Assembly (NCBI GenBank): GCA_030681235.1
Contig: JAUXWY010000132.1
Coordinates: forward strand, 1-50,097
DNA: 50,097 nt
Direction of reading: 5' to 3'
Source: Pirellulaceae bacterium
GTDB taxonomy: Bacteria > Planctomycetota > Planctomycetia > Pirellulales > Pirellulaceae
Made by a program: the position numbers and the translations under genes. The notes below the pieces were generated by a model, which worked only from the letters and a program-made list of their open reading frames with translations, was not told where the DNA came from and searched no databases. Shown here one piece after another: positions 17,341 to 26,067 of the stretch (its first letter is position 1; the number at the start of each line of letters is the position of its first letter).

Positions 17341-17644
17341 GGTTCGGCCAGTCGCGTTTTAGATGGTTGCGCAAGAACGAAATAGCAATCCAGGCACCCA
17401 TGGCCCCGCCGCCGTATATGAATACCACACAAATCAAATTAAGTTGTTCAACAGGACCCGCAAAAGCCTGACGCCCATACAAAGCCAAGCTGGCGCCAAA
17501 CCCGAACACGATGCCTATAAGAATGCATGAGTACAAGATCAGTAGTCTTAGCGGGGTGCCGATTCGTTTCGTATCCAGACCGCCTATCGGTGTACGAGGT
17601 GGCGCATATGGATTTTCCGGGTAAGAACCATTCTCATTTTGCAT
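17315..17644 (-). CDS. Small two-helix membrane protein, NPYAPP type
   Basis: 109 residues. The N-terminus carries NPYAPPRTP, a proline-rich cytoplasmic tag I recall from many planctomycete membrane proteins. Two hydrophobic segments follow (LLILYSCILIGIVFGFGASL and LNLICVVFIYGGGAMGAWIA), then a basic tail. No enzymatic motif is visible. It starts five bases after the stop of the kinase-TPR gene, so it is probably co-transcribed with it. Its last nine residues are encoded on the antisense of the decayed transposase end. Function unknown; being in the same transcript as the kinase suggests a membrane role near it. Confidence 0.7.
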   Translation of the reverse strand: MQNENGSYPENPYAPPRTPIGGLDTKRIGTPLRLLILYSCILIGIVFGFGASLALYGRQAFAGPVEQLNLICVVFIYGGGAMGAWIAISFLRNHLKRDWPNLNLPAIPI

Positions 17645-17649
17645 GACAT

Positions 17650-20600
17650 TTATTTCCCTTCGATTCTCGCGACGATTTCGCGAAACGGTTCAAATTCCTG
17701 CATGGACTTGAGATCAGGATCGCTCTTTAATCTTGCTGCGTCATCAAACCCCATTTTGACCAAGCGTTCGATTTCCGCCACACACTTTTCTGCGAACACC
17801 GCATCGGGACGCTGACCATAAGCCAACGCAAAAACTCGCGTCCGAGCAAAGATCGTCGCGGGTTTTTGGATGTTGGCCAACGAATCCATGATCTCGATGG
17901 CCCGATCGAGCTCGCCGCCTCGCACCAGACTTTGCGCGGACTTGCTGCGATACATGATCGGATCGTCGGCCTGAGGCAACTGGGCCAAAGCGTGCCAATC
18001 CGCCGCTGCTTCGGCAAATTGTAGCGACTTGTCGTACAGTTCGGCGCGTCGCAAAAGTCCGTTGTGCAAAAACGCCTGTGCCATCCGGTGATTTGGCGAG
18101 CGTTGCAGGGCCGCCTGTAGCGGCTCGATAGCTTTGATCAAAGTTGCCCCTGATTCGGCTGGCGTCTTGCTCGACGATTCCATGTCATAACGATTGATGA
18201 GATTGCCTGCTCGCAAAACTTGAGCTTCAATCGATGCCGCATGTTTCTGCAAGAAGTGGTCCAATACATTGTCGCTGGTATCGAGTGTTTTGATGGCCGA
18301 ATCCGGTTGCTGGGCCTGCCGGTACACCAACGCCAGTCGGTTCAACGCACCGGCGTAAGCGACGACATGGTCCTCGCCATCGGGCAACTTTTGGCAAATC
18401 TGGGCCGCGACCTTGGCCGACGATTGGTAATATCGAATCGCCGCTTCCCATTTTGACGCCAAATCGTAGGTTTCCGCGATTCGCATCAATACCAATCGCA
18501 AGGTTGCGTGATGTTGAATGTTCCCTGGTTCGGCTTGGACGATGGCTTCGAGTGTCCCAACGGCGCGGGCGAAGTTGGTTTCTGCTTGCTCCCAGTCTTT
18601 TCGCTGCGCCAACACCGTTCCATAATTCCAATGTCCTTCCGATCGATCCGCGAGAATCTCCGAAAGATTCTCTGGCAGAGCGTCGTACAGCAGCAAGCCT
18701 TCCTGGATCAACTGATCTGCTTCTTCCACTTGCTGGCGGCGATTGGCGGCCATCCCAGCATTGACCAAGGCCGTTGCCAAGGAGCTGCGATCGGTCACAC
18801 GAACGTCGTCGGACGCCACTACCTTTCGCAATATTTCAACGGCGCGCTCGTACTCCTTCCAAGCGTCATCCAATTGTTTGTTCTCATCCAGTCGCTTTGC
18901 CAATATCAAGATATCGTTCGCCAAGTCGCTGGCAACGCCAGGGTACGCCGGGAATCGTTCGTTTAAGGTCGAGCGCACCGCGACGCTCTCACGCATGGTC
19001 GTGACCGATTGTTCGAGTTGGTTGGTCCGTGACTCCATCGACGACACGTTGCGGATCACGCTTGCCAACTCCGCCCAATACGCTGGGTTTTGCGGAAAAC
19101 GGTCCACCAGTTGTCGATAGACATCTCGGGCGGATTGATAATGCTTCGAGGCCGAAGGAAAATCGCCCACTCGCAACGCCAGATCGCCCAAACCGTACCA
19201 ACTAAGTCCAACCCCACTCATGAATTCTGGGACGTTGGGAATCTCAGCCACCAATCGTTGCCGTATCGCCAACCCTTGCCGATATTCCTGCTCGGCTGCA
19301 GGAAATCGCCCCAGTTCCACCAGCAAGTTTCCATGGTTGTTGCAGACGTTGGCCAAGATCTCTTCGGATCCGTCCATCTTCACTTGATTGTTGTAAATCG
19401 CCTCCAACAGTTTTTTCGCGGATTGATAAACGACCAAAGCGTCTTCCCGTTTTTTCAACACTCGCAGAATGACGGCACGCGCATTTTCAGCGTTGGCTTC
19501 CGCGCGTTGTAGCTCCACCGAGTCCTTGATTTGCCGAGCCAGCTTTGCCGCTGCCAAGCCCTGCTCGGCAAATTTCAATGCCTCTTCGCTCTCGCCCGAC
19601 GACAACAACGATTTGCCCAAAGCCACCGACACATCGGCCAGTGAGTGCTGCAATTCGACATTCTGCGGAGCAGACGCCGTCGCCAAATTCAGAAGCCGCA
19701 CCGCTTCACGATATCCCGCAGCGACACCCGGTTCTCCCAGCAATTGTCGCAACTTAGCGACCCGAAACAAACCTTCGGCCTGGACCTTCGTGGCTTGCAA
19801 TGAGGAACCTTGCACTTCCGCAAACGCCTCCCACTGTTGCAAAGCTTTGTTCAACAAGTCGCGATCGGCAGGGCTCAAATAGCTTTGCGACATGAAGCGG
19901 CGTTCGATGAATTCGTCGCTAAACGACTGTAACGCGGCAAAAGCCCGTTCCGTGGCCGTTTCCGCCAAACGGCGCTGGGCCGCTTCATCTTGTTGCGACT
20001 TTTCTGCAATCTGGCGTTGCTCCGCTTCTTTTCCACGGGCCAACTCCGCTTGCTGGGCTTGGTAGCTCACCTGTTGCAGACTGACCGTCAACACGACCAA
20101 CGCGGCAGCCAGACTCAACAGTACCAAACTCACCGCAGTCACCATCACTCGATGTCGGCGGAAGAACTTCTGCAGTCGATACATGCGACTAGGTGGCGCG
20201 GCGGAAATCTGTTCGCCGGTCAGAAACCGACGGAGGTCTTCCGCCAGTCGACTGGCGGATTCGTACCGGCGCGTTCGATCCTTCTCTAAGGTCTTCATCG
20301 CGATCCAATCGAGTTCGCCACGGACCATGCGGGTCAGTCGGGCGGGTTCCATGCCTCGATTGGCGCTGATTGAGGGCAGCCCTTCATCGGTACTCAGCTT
20401 GCTACTGGGAGTGGGCGGATCGACTTCGCGGATAATCCGCAATATCTCGAGGATCGCCGCACGCCCCAATTGTTTGGCGTCGAACGGAGGTGTTCCGGTC
20501 AACAGCTCGTATAACAAAACGCCCAGCGAATAGACATCGCTCCGTGTGTCGATGTCCGGGAAGTGCGGATCGGCTTGTTCGGGCGACATGTATTGTGGGG

Positions 20601-21477
20601 TTCCCACCACGGCACCGACCACGGTGTTGAGTGTCTTGTCGGTCAGTGCCAAGCCCATCGCTTTAGCCACACCAAAGTCGATCACTTTGGGAACCGCGCG
20701 GCCATCGATTTCAGAAACCAAGATATTGGACGGCTTGATGTCGCGGTGGATGATCCCCTTTTGATGGGCATGCTGAATGGCCTCGCAGACCGGAATAAAC
20801 AACTCGATCCGTTGGGCCAGCGACAAACGATTCTTGTCGCAATATTTGGTGATCGTCATTCCCTTGACGAGCTCCATCACGAAATACGGCATTCCCGAAG
20901 GACTCAAGCTGCCGCCATCCAAGATGCGAGCGATGTGCGGATGGTTCATCACGGCCAGGGCTTGTCGTTCCGCTTCAAACCGGGCGACGACCTGGGACGA
21001 ATCCACACCCGCTTTGATCAGTTTGATGGCGACTTGGCGGCGAACAGGTTCGAATTGTTCGGCGATCCAAACAGTGCCCATGCCACCTTCGCCAATCGAT
21101 CGCACCAGTTTGTAGCGACCGTTGATCAGCAGGCCAGGTTGAAACTCCATATGCGGCGAAAGCTCCGGCGGAGTCACGAAGTCATCATCCGAAGCTTCAT
21201 CGTCGCGACCGGACTCCAACGTCGGCGCTGGTTCCGCAGCCCGCAACGAGAGTTCCGGAATATTCGGTACACTGGTTGTCGCCAGATTATCCGCGTGAGA
21301 ACTGGAGCCCAATCGCACCTCTTCGCTTCGGATGTTCCGTAGCGTAAGTTCCTGCAAGACCCGCTCTCTTAGAAAGAGATCCTTCCCGCAGGCCCAGTCG
21401 ATAAACTCGGCTTGTTGTTCGGCTGGCAAACGCAGCGCGGCGTCCACCAAAGCTTGCAGGTCGGAAGGAGTGGTCAT
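17650..21477 (-). CDS. Large Ser/Thr protein kinase with membrane helix and TPR repeats
   Basis: 1275 residues, a common planctomycete design. Kinase domain at about 122-420: glycine loop GEGGMG (129-134), catalytic lysine in VAIKLIK (K152), HRDIKPSN (244-251), DFGVAK (267-272), APE-like SPEQAD, and helix F SDVYSLGVLLYELL. All catalytic residues are present. One membrane helix follows (about 445-466), with a coiled-coil stretch rich in Gln, Ala and Glu next to it. From about 580 to 1200 come repeated helical pairs consistent with TPRs (AAEQEYRQGLAIRQRLVAE, ASKHYQSARDVYRQLVD). It would sense or bind partners outside the membrane and phosphorylate targets inside. The ATG has AAGG seven bases upstream. 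The phosphothreonine readers of the Tad locus are conceivable downstream partners, but nothing here shows it. Confidence 0.95.
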   Translation of the reverse strand: MTTPSDLQALVDAALRLPAEQQAEFIDWACGKDLFLRERVLQELTLRNIRSEEVRLGSSSHADNLATTSVPNIPELSLRAAEPAPTLESGRDDEASDDDFVTPPELSPHMEFQPGLLINGRYKLVRSIGEGGMGTVWIAEQFEPVRRQVAIKLIKAGVDSSQVVARFEAERQALAVMNHPHIARILDGGSLSPSGMPYFVMELVKGMTITKYCDKNRLSLAQRIELFIPVCEAIQHAHQKGIIHRDIKPSNILVSEIDGRAVPKVIDFGVAKAMGLALTDKTLNTVVGAVVGTPQYMSPEQADPHFPDIDTRSDVYSLGVLLYELLTGTPPFDAKQLGRAAILEILRIIREVDPPTPSSKLSTDEGLPSISANRGMEPARLTRMVRGELDWIAMKTLEKDRTRRYESASRLAEDLRRFLTGEQISAAPPSRMYRLQKFFRRHRVMVTAVSLVLLSLAAALVVLTVSLQQVSYQAQQAELARGKEAEQRQIAEKSQQDEAAQRRLAETATERAFAALQSFSDEFIERRFMSQSYLSPADRDLLNKALQQWEAFAEVQGSSLQATKVQAEGLFRVAKLRQLLGEPGVAAGYREAVRLLNLATASAPQNVELQHSLADVSVALGKSLLSSGESEEALKFAEQGLAAAKLARQIKDSVELQRAEANAENARAVILRVLKKREDALVVYQSAKKLLEAIYNNQVKMDGSEEILANVCNNHGNLLVELGRFPAAEQEYRQGLAIRQRLVAEIPNVPEFMSGVGLSWYGLGDLALRVGDFPSASKHYQSARDVYRQLVDRFPQNPAYWAELASVIRNVSSMESRTNQLEQSVTTMRESVAVRSTLNERFPAYPGVASDLANDILILAKRLDENKQLDDAWKEYERAVEILRKVVASDDVRVTDRSSLATALVNAGMAANRRQQVEEADQLIQEGLLLYDALPENLSEILADRSEGHWNYGTVLAQRKDWEQAETNFARAVGTLEAIVQAEPGNIQHHATLRLVLMRIAETYDLASKWEAAIRYYQSSAKVAAQICQKLPDGEDHVVAYAGALNRLALVYRQAQQPDSAIKTLDTSDNVLDHFLQKHAASIEAQVLRAGNLINRYDMESSSKTPAESGATLIKAIEPLQAALQRSPNHRMAQAFLHNGLLRRAELYDKSLQFAEAAADWHALAQLPQADDPIMYRSKSAQSLVRGGELDRAIEIMDSLANIQKPATIFARTRVFALAYGQRPDAVFAEKCVAEIERLVKMGFDDAARLKSDPDLKSMQEFEPFREIVARIEGK

Positions 21478-21631
21478 ACGGAGGCCTTCATCGAGAATGG
21501 CTTAATGAACGATCGGTGTGCAAAACGTTTCACTTGCAGGAGCATTTCTCCGGGACGTTTGCAGAATGCCTGATTCGAAGCAGGCAGAACGCAGTTTAAC
21601 GACAATCGCACCTCTAAGCGAGCGACTAAAC

Positions 21632-21651
21632 GATAGAGTCATGACTCTGTC
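21632..21651. promoter_or_regulatory. 20-bp near-palindrome upstream of the kinase gene
   Basis: GATAGAGTCATGACTCTGTC: the two halves are complementary except for one pair. It lies about 155 bases upstream of the kinase-TPR start, between that gene and the GT2 remnant. It could be an operator, but no binding protein is known and it could be chance. Confidence 0.3.
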
Positions 21652-21674
21652 ATTCCATCTTGAAATGAGGTGGC

Positions 21675-21950
21675 TTACCATCGTTGGCGAAAATAGACCC
21701 ATGCGGCGTGGAAAAAGTCTTGCCAGCGAATTTTCTTACCCTCGGCCACCGAACGGGCCTGGTACGACACAGCGATTTCTTGGATCGATACTTTTCGTCG
21801 CAGGAGCTTGGCGTTGATTTCCGCGCACAGCTCGAATCCTCGACTCTGCAAGTCGAGCGCTTTCATCAGCTTGGTCGGTAGCAACTTGTAGCAAGTATGT
21901 GGGTCCGAAAGTCGGCGTCCATAAAGCAGTGCCGCCCATAACGCGAGCAA
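21675..21950 (-). pseudogene. C-terminal remnant of a GT2 (dolichol-phosphate-mannose-synthase-like) glycosyltransferase
   Basis: An open frame of 91 codons that starts at a TTG and lacks the nucleotide-binding half of a GT2 enzyme. LYGRRLSDPHTCYKL, SRGFELCAEINAKLL and SYQARSVAEGKKIRWQDFF match residues 173-250 of the complete GT2 domain of the fusion gene at 28721-30415, where the order is YGRWLSDPHTCYKL, SNGFELCAEINSKLL and GYQPRTVAEGKKIKSRDFF. It ends soon after that region, so the MauE and DUF1573 parts are absent too. It lies 24 bases after the GT-C gene. It is best read as a remnant of a duplicated copy of that gene, or of a related one. Confidence 0.8.
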
Positions 21951-21974
21951 GTGAACCGCCGTCCCTATCGTTCT

Positions 21975-23693
21975 TCATCTAACGTGCTGACTTTCAGTTG
22001 GGATGCCATTTGAATAGTCGTAAACCGTTGTCGTCACCGAGAGTTGTTCAAATGGCGGTTGATCTCGAAACCATACGTGTGGCTGCTTTAGCATTTTCGC
22101 GGCGCCTACAATCCACCAACCTCGATGGGTTGGGCCGGCTGGAGTCACCATGCTCGAGCCGCTTCGAGCATCGATTCCAAGCTTCCCATACTCCACAATT
22201 TCGGGATCATAAACTACAAAAACGGGTCGCTTGTCAGGATTCTCGGCCACCCAGCGTTTGATCGTAAGCAGATCTTGCCCCCAATCCAAATTGCTATTCC
22301 CTAAATACTTCCAACCGTGACTTGTCCCACCGATAGCTTCCGTAAAGTAGGCGTAACTTCGTGGCATGATCGACAGGCTACTTCCCGCGTACCAAAACAA
22401 AAGTACCACAACCATTGGAATCGACCAACGCGTACGCCAATTGATGCAGGCAGCACACAGTAAATACAGGCCAGGCAAAAATGGTAACACATAACGCAGG
22501 TGGTGATTGAATCCCGTTTGGCTACTCACAAACAGCAGCAAGGCCACACCTGGCAAAAGAACCAGAAGCCGCCCTCGCCACTTGATACGAGAAACTGCAC
22601 GAAATTGTCGAAGACTGGCCAATGTCGTCACCAGCCCACCGATCACCAGAATCCACAGCGCGACAGGCTCTTTCAGCCAAATACCAATCACATAATAGGA
22701 CCACCAACCGACATCGCGATGCTGACCCCAAAAATACGATTGAAACTTGCCTTCGAAATCCAGTTTCTGCAAATCAATTCCAATCATGTAATTCGCGGGC
22801 AACGGGGCCGGCAAATAATGCCACCACGAATCCCGAAAGCGATTGCCAATCCGACCGCCGACTGTCTGGTCGGTTGCATCATGGCCTGACAACGCTTGGC
22901 TGACAAACTCAAACTCACCCATGGGCACCAACATGCCGCGAAAGTCGTACGCCGCATGCACCACAAAGTAGCTGGTCGCGATGACCAACCCCGTCTGAAT
23001 CCAACGCTCACGACTCCACCAAGCCGCACCACGTTGCCACGCCTCGGCTAGCCCAATGAGGATCAACAAGGGAGGCAGGATGAGCCACGACGCTTTACTC
23101 AGCAGCGCCAGACCGAGGCTCACTCCCAGCCACGCTGCCGTGCGTCTTCGCGGCAGCTTCAACCAGACATAATTGCACCACGCGGCCCAGAAGCCAAAGA
23201 CGGCCGCAGAAACGTCCGGTGTAATCGCAGCTCCAAAAGTCAAAACCGTGGGCGAAAACACCCACAGCGTCGCAGCGACCCACGCGGTCCGTTCGGAAAA
23301 CAATCGCCGCCCGATGCAAAAGATCAACCACGTTCCTAGCAGAGCGATCGGGATGACCGTCGTTCGGGCCAGAGACGTCCAAAAAAACACGGCCTCCCCT
23401 CGTTGGAATCCATACAGTCCAGCCAAAACCCATTCGGGGCGAAACCCAGTGCTCTGTCCCAACGGCTCGTATTCGATCCCGCCACCGGCCAGCCAAACGG
23501 GAATCGCACACCAGAGCCGCGTCAACGGTGGGTTGACACAGTAGGGCGAGTGATCCCCATACTGCAGTGTGTACAGTCCGCTGGGCAAATGAGCCCACTC
23601 ATCCCATCCCGGCGAAGTGGCCCAGGACACCCATAACAATAGCAGCGTCTGAACCAAAAGTAACCCGAACAGCCAAACGCTTTTTCGCTTCAT
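21975..23693 (-). CDS. GT-C family glycosyltransferase (PMT/ArnT-like)
   Basis: Multi-pass membrane enzyme of 572 residues that would transfer a sugar from a polyprenyl-phosphate donor on the outer face of the membrane. The N-terminal WATSPGWDEWAHLPSG contains the D-E pair of the first periplasmic loop that is typical of GT-C enzymes. About ten hydrophobic segments follow, then a soluble C-terminal part (NSNLDWGQDLLTIKRWVAEN). The NSNLDWGQDL motif is common in this bacterial family (recollection). The start is the ATG at 23691-23693, which overlaps the stop of the Lnt-like gene as ATGA. Longer in-frame starts would intrude further into that gene. Acceptor unknown; the gene order suggests lipid or lipoprotein glycosylation. 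Confidence 0.85.
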   Translation of the reverse strand: MKRKSVWLFGLLLVQTLLLLWVSWATSPGWDEWAHLPSGLYTLQYGDHSPYCVNPPLTRLWCAIPVWLAGGGIEYEPLGQSTGFRPEWVLAGLYGFQRGEAVFFWTSLARTTVIPIALLGTWLIFCIGRRLFSERTAWVAATLWVFSPTVLTFGAAITPDVSAAVFGFWAAWCNYVWLKLPRRRTAAWLGVSLGLALLSKASWLILPPLLILIGLAEAWQRGAAWWSRERWIQTGLVIATSYFVVHAAYDFRGMLVPMGEFEFVSQALSGHDATDQTVGGRIGNRFRDSWWHYLPAPLPANYMIGIDLQKLDFEGKFQSYFWGQHRDVGWWSYYVIGIWLKEPVALWILVIGGLVTTLASLRQFRAVSRIKWRGRLLVLLPGVALLLFVSSQTGFNHHLRYVLPFLPGLYLLCAACINWRTRWSIPMVVVLLFWYAGSSLSIMPRSYAYFTEAIGGTSHGWKYLGNSNLDWGQDLLTIKRWVAENPDKRPVFVVYDPEIVEYGKLGIDARSGSSMVTPAGPTHRGWWIVGAAKMLKQPHVWFRDQPPFEQLSVTTTVYDYSNGIPTESQHVR

Positions 23694-25249
23694 CTCTTCT
23701 CTCGCGTTACTGCCACCGACCATACGCCCCATTTGTCGAATACGACACCGACAAAACAAACGACCACGCAAAGCTGTGGGAACCAGTCGCCCCAATGCCA
23801 ATAGAGCGTCACATGATTCGTCGGCCGCACATGATATACCGATAAGCCATCCTGGACCTCCTGAGGCTCGACTTCTCTGCCTACTTCATCGAAAACTCCG
23901 CTGAACCCACCCAGCGAACAACTGGCCAGCGGTCGCCGAAATTCCACGGCGCGCAGTTTGCCATGAAGGTGCGAGAGTCTTTGGTAGCCGCCCCACGCAT
24001 CAAACAACTCGCTCAAGCTACAGGTGTTGATGGAGTACCCCGCAGTTGGATAACGGCGAAAAGATTCGCTAAAATAGATATCGTAACAGACGCTCGGGCG
24101 AACCACCAAATCGGTTTGTTCCCAATAGGCCTCGTCAATTGGTAGACTATCGCCAACGGAGCCGATGAGGTGTTCAGGGACAAGCCCTGCATGAAGCATC
24201 CAATCCGTCAGCCAGAGACGTTGCTCTATGAACGGCACTCGACACAATTTGTCTACCGACGTTGAAATTTCGCCGTGCTCCAGAATAAACAACGAATTTT
24301 TCGCAGCGCTAAGCTCCCGTTGATCTTTAAGCCAAACACCGGTGACGATTGTAAGAACTGGGTTCTCCGCTAGTTCCAAGAACCGCAATTGTTCGGAAGT
24401 TGGCTCCGTCGCATTCCATTCGAATGCAATTTCCGGTAGGAGTGCAACTACTTGTCGGGATGAAGCGTCTAGGTTGGTTTTCGCTAGTCTGTCTTGCAGC
24501 ATCTGCGACCACTCTCCGCGAACTTTGCGGTCGAGGAGCCACAGTTCCATTTGAGAACTTCCACTGGCGAGTTCTTTCGCCGCGCTATATTGGTTTAGTT
24601 GGATCGTCCCGTACGCAATGGCAACGAACCAGATCACAAGTGACGCACCCCCTACACCCAACGACAGTCTTTTGGGCGTGTTCGGTATGAACCACACGAC
24701 AACACCGACAGCGGCAACTCCGAACAAGAACGACAGCATCCAAACACCGCCGATATCCGCTATTTGGATCAACAGGTCGATTTGTGCGGGAATTTGTCCC
24801 AACAAGCACATGGTCAAACCGTTTCCATCTCCGGCTTTTGCGAAAACGTGGCGTGCGTATTCTCCGGCAACTAGCGCAAACGGGAAGACGAGAATTCTAA
24901 GGTTGACGTTCGATATCGCCAGCGCCCAGGCATAGATGGTTGCAGCTTGCAGCACCGAGAAAAGCAACACTAATGCCATCCACCCGCCTCCCATGACCCC
25001 ACCGTAGGCACCGAGTAGCCAGCGAAACGCGGTGGCATAGAATCCTGCGGCTAATAGCGTGTTCGAAATAAAATCCCGTGGATGGACAATGATTAGCCAA
25101 GCGGCAAAAACTAGTGACACGACGGACCCGAACAGCCAACCTATGCCTTGTTCACCGTCCATAGACAAACCAATGACAGTCCCAGCGACTACCGCGAAAA
25201 GCCAACGGAGCCACGGCAATATTAGCTCTTGCAACATGTTGTTACTCAC
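23690..25249 (-). CDS. lnt: Apolipoprotein N-acyltransferase-like membrane protein
   Basis: 519 residues. The N-terminal half holds about seven hydrophobic segments; the second half is a carbon-nitrogen-hydrolase (nitrilase-like) domain facing outside. The catalytic triad is visible: Glu in LLPEIAFEWN (E273), Lys in DKLCRVPFIEQ (K334) and Cys in RPSVCYDIYFSES (C388). Lnt transfers a third acyl chain to the N-terminal cysteine of lipoproteins. The membrane part is divergent, so a different acyl acceptor is possible. The start is GTG at 25247-25249, three bases after the desaturase stop; an ATG at 25235-25237 is an alternative. It overlaps the GT-C gene by four bases, so the three genes form one operon. 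Confidence 0.82.
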   Translation of the reverse strand: MSNNMLQELILPWLRWLFAVVAGTVIGLSMDGEQGIGWLFGSVVSLVFAAWLIIVHPRDFISNTLLAAGFYATAFRWLLGAYGGVMGGGWMALVLLFSVLQAATIYAWALAISNVNLRILVFPFALVAGEYARHVFAKAGDGNGLTMCLLGQIPAQIDLLIQIADIGGVWMLSFLFGVAAVGVVVWFIPNTPKRLSLGVGGASLVIWFVAIAYGTIQLNQYSAAKELASGSSQMELWLLDRKVRGEWSQMLQDRLAKTNLDASSRQVVALLPEIAFEWNATEPTSEQLRFLELAENPVLTIVTGVWLKDQRELSAAKNSLFILEHGEISTSVDKLCRVPFIEQRLWLTDWMLHAGLVPEHLIGSVGDSLPIDEAYWEQTDLVVRPSVCYDIYFSESFRRYPTAGYSINTCSLSELFDAWGGYQRLSHLHGKLRAVEFRRPLASCSLGGFSGVFDEVGREVEPQEVQDGLSVYHVRPTNHVTLYWHWGDWFPQLCVVVCFVGVVFDKWGVWSVAVTREKR

Positions 25250-25252
25250 GTC

Positions 25253-25822
25253 TTACTCTATTCTTCGAATCGTATCGAGGCCAAAGTTACTGAGCACGTG
25301 CTCCAAGCTGGGCCAAAATCGAATCGAGTCCAAAACCGGATTGACCCAATTCGTCATAGGACAAAACCGATATCCCGATAAATGTTTCGGTACTAATCCT
25401 TCCATACTTCGGTGGTGCCGATCATGGTGTTCATGACTAATGAACAATCCGGTCCACTGCATGAACCTGATGCCCCAATTCAGACGTCTCTTCGGCAGAT
25501 GAGCCCAACGATGAACCAAGTTTCCGAACCCGCAGAAAAAGCAAGCCAACCACAGCCACAGCGGAGCACCGATTAGCCAAGCACCCAATGCAACAGGAGT
25601 GCTTACGTAAAAACTAGACTGCATATTCGTCCAACCGCTGTTTTGGATCATCGCCGTTGGCTTTTGATGGTGTAGCTCATTGTATTCCGCAATCGAATCC
25701 AAAAAGTCAATGGAATCATTATGATCGACGTACTTATCTTGAATCCAATGCACAATACCTGTGATTAAGTCGGCTAGCAACCAAGCTGAAAGAACTTCGA
25801 ATAGCACAGTCACTGTAAGCAT
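25253..25822 (-). CDS. PEDS1/CarF/TMEM189-like lipid desaturase
   Basis: 189 residues with several hydrophobic segments. It carries the histidine clusters of the Kua/TMEM189 (PF10520) family: H25 in TGIVHWIQDKY, H51 and H52 in YNELHHQKP, H104 and H108 in NLVHRWAH, and the FISHEHHDRHH cluster (H130, H132, H133, H136, H137), as in CarF of Myxococcus and human PEDS1. These proteins introduce the vinyl-ether double bond into plasmanyl lipids to make plasmalogens, using a di-iron centre. All the motif histidines seem to be in place, so activity is plausible. It is the first gene of an operon with the Lnt-like and GT-C genes. The short 38-base gap to the 30-codon open frame upstream does not show whether that frame is translated. 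Confidence 0.88.
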   Translation of the reverse strand: MLTVTVLFEVLSAWLLADLITGIVHWIQDKYVDHNDSIDFLDSIAEYNELHHQKPTAMIQNSGWTNMQSSFYVSTPVALGAWLIGAPLWLWLACFFCGFGNLVHRWAHLPKRRLNWGIRFMQWTGLFISHEHHDRHHRSMEGLVPKHLSGYRFCPMTNWVNPVLDSIRFWPSLEHVLSNFGLDTIRRIE

Positions 25823-25860
25823 TTTGCAATTCTGTCACTCACCTTAAACAATTGCTGGCC

Positions 25861-25953
25861 CTAAGAAGAGGCCGAACCAACAAGACCAACACTCGTTGCC
25901 AGAAATGCAAACATTAATCGCCCTGCAGGAGAACTTAACCGAATCTGAATCAT
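25861..25953 (-). CDS. 30-codon open frame with signal-peptide-like sequence (possible remnant)
   Basis: ATG to TAG, encoding MIQIRLSSPAGRLMFAFLAT and then VGLVGSASS. It has a basic start, a hydrophobic core and small residues at the end, like a truncated signal peptide. GGA lies ten bases before the ATG. It sits 62 bases downstream of a copy of the 3' end of the GT2-fusion gene (26016-26067), a position that the cysteine-rich exported peptide gene occupies beside the intact copy (28358-28681). It may therefore be the broken start of a second exported-peptide gene, or it may be untranslated. Low confidence. Confidence 0.3.
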   Translation of the reverse strand: MIQIRLSSPAGRLMFAFLATSVGLVGSASS

Positions 25954-26015
25954 AGCTTTTCCAGTACTGCTTTGATAGTGTTCAGATGAGACCGGTGGAA
26001 CACCCGTGAACTCGA

Positions 26016-26067
26016 TCGCATCGACCATTTCCGATTAACGCGACAACCTGTTCGGATGGTTGCTCAC
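26016..26067. repeat. Partial copy of the 3' end of the GT2-MauE-DUF1573 gene
   Basis: This stretch matches 28702-28761 closely: the same TCGCATCGACCA start, the same ACAACCTGTTCGGA core and the same GGTTGC end, with a few substitutions and a gap of about six bases. At 28702-28761 it spans the last codons and stop of the fusion gene plus the spacer after it. Here the coding part is gone and the copy abuts the stop of the 349-residue protein gene. It marks a duplication followed by loss. Confidence 0.75.

Noticed and set aside
17650..21477. Kinase-TPR protein as partner of the caspase operon
   Set aside because: It is separated from it by the ATP-grasp gene, a gap and a decayed transposon, and has its own ribosome-binding site; no evidence for a shared function.
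26016..26067. End of an insertion sequence
   Set aside because: It matches the 3' end of the GT2-fusion gene, not a transposon end, and no transposase is near.
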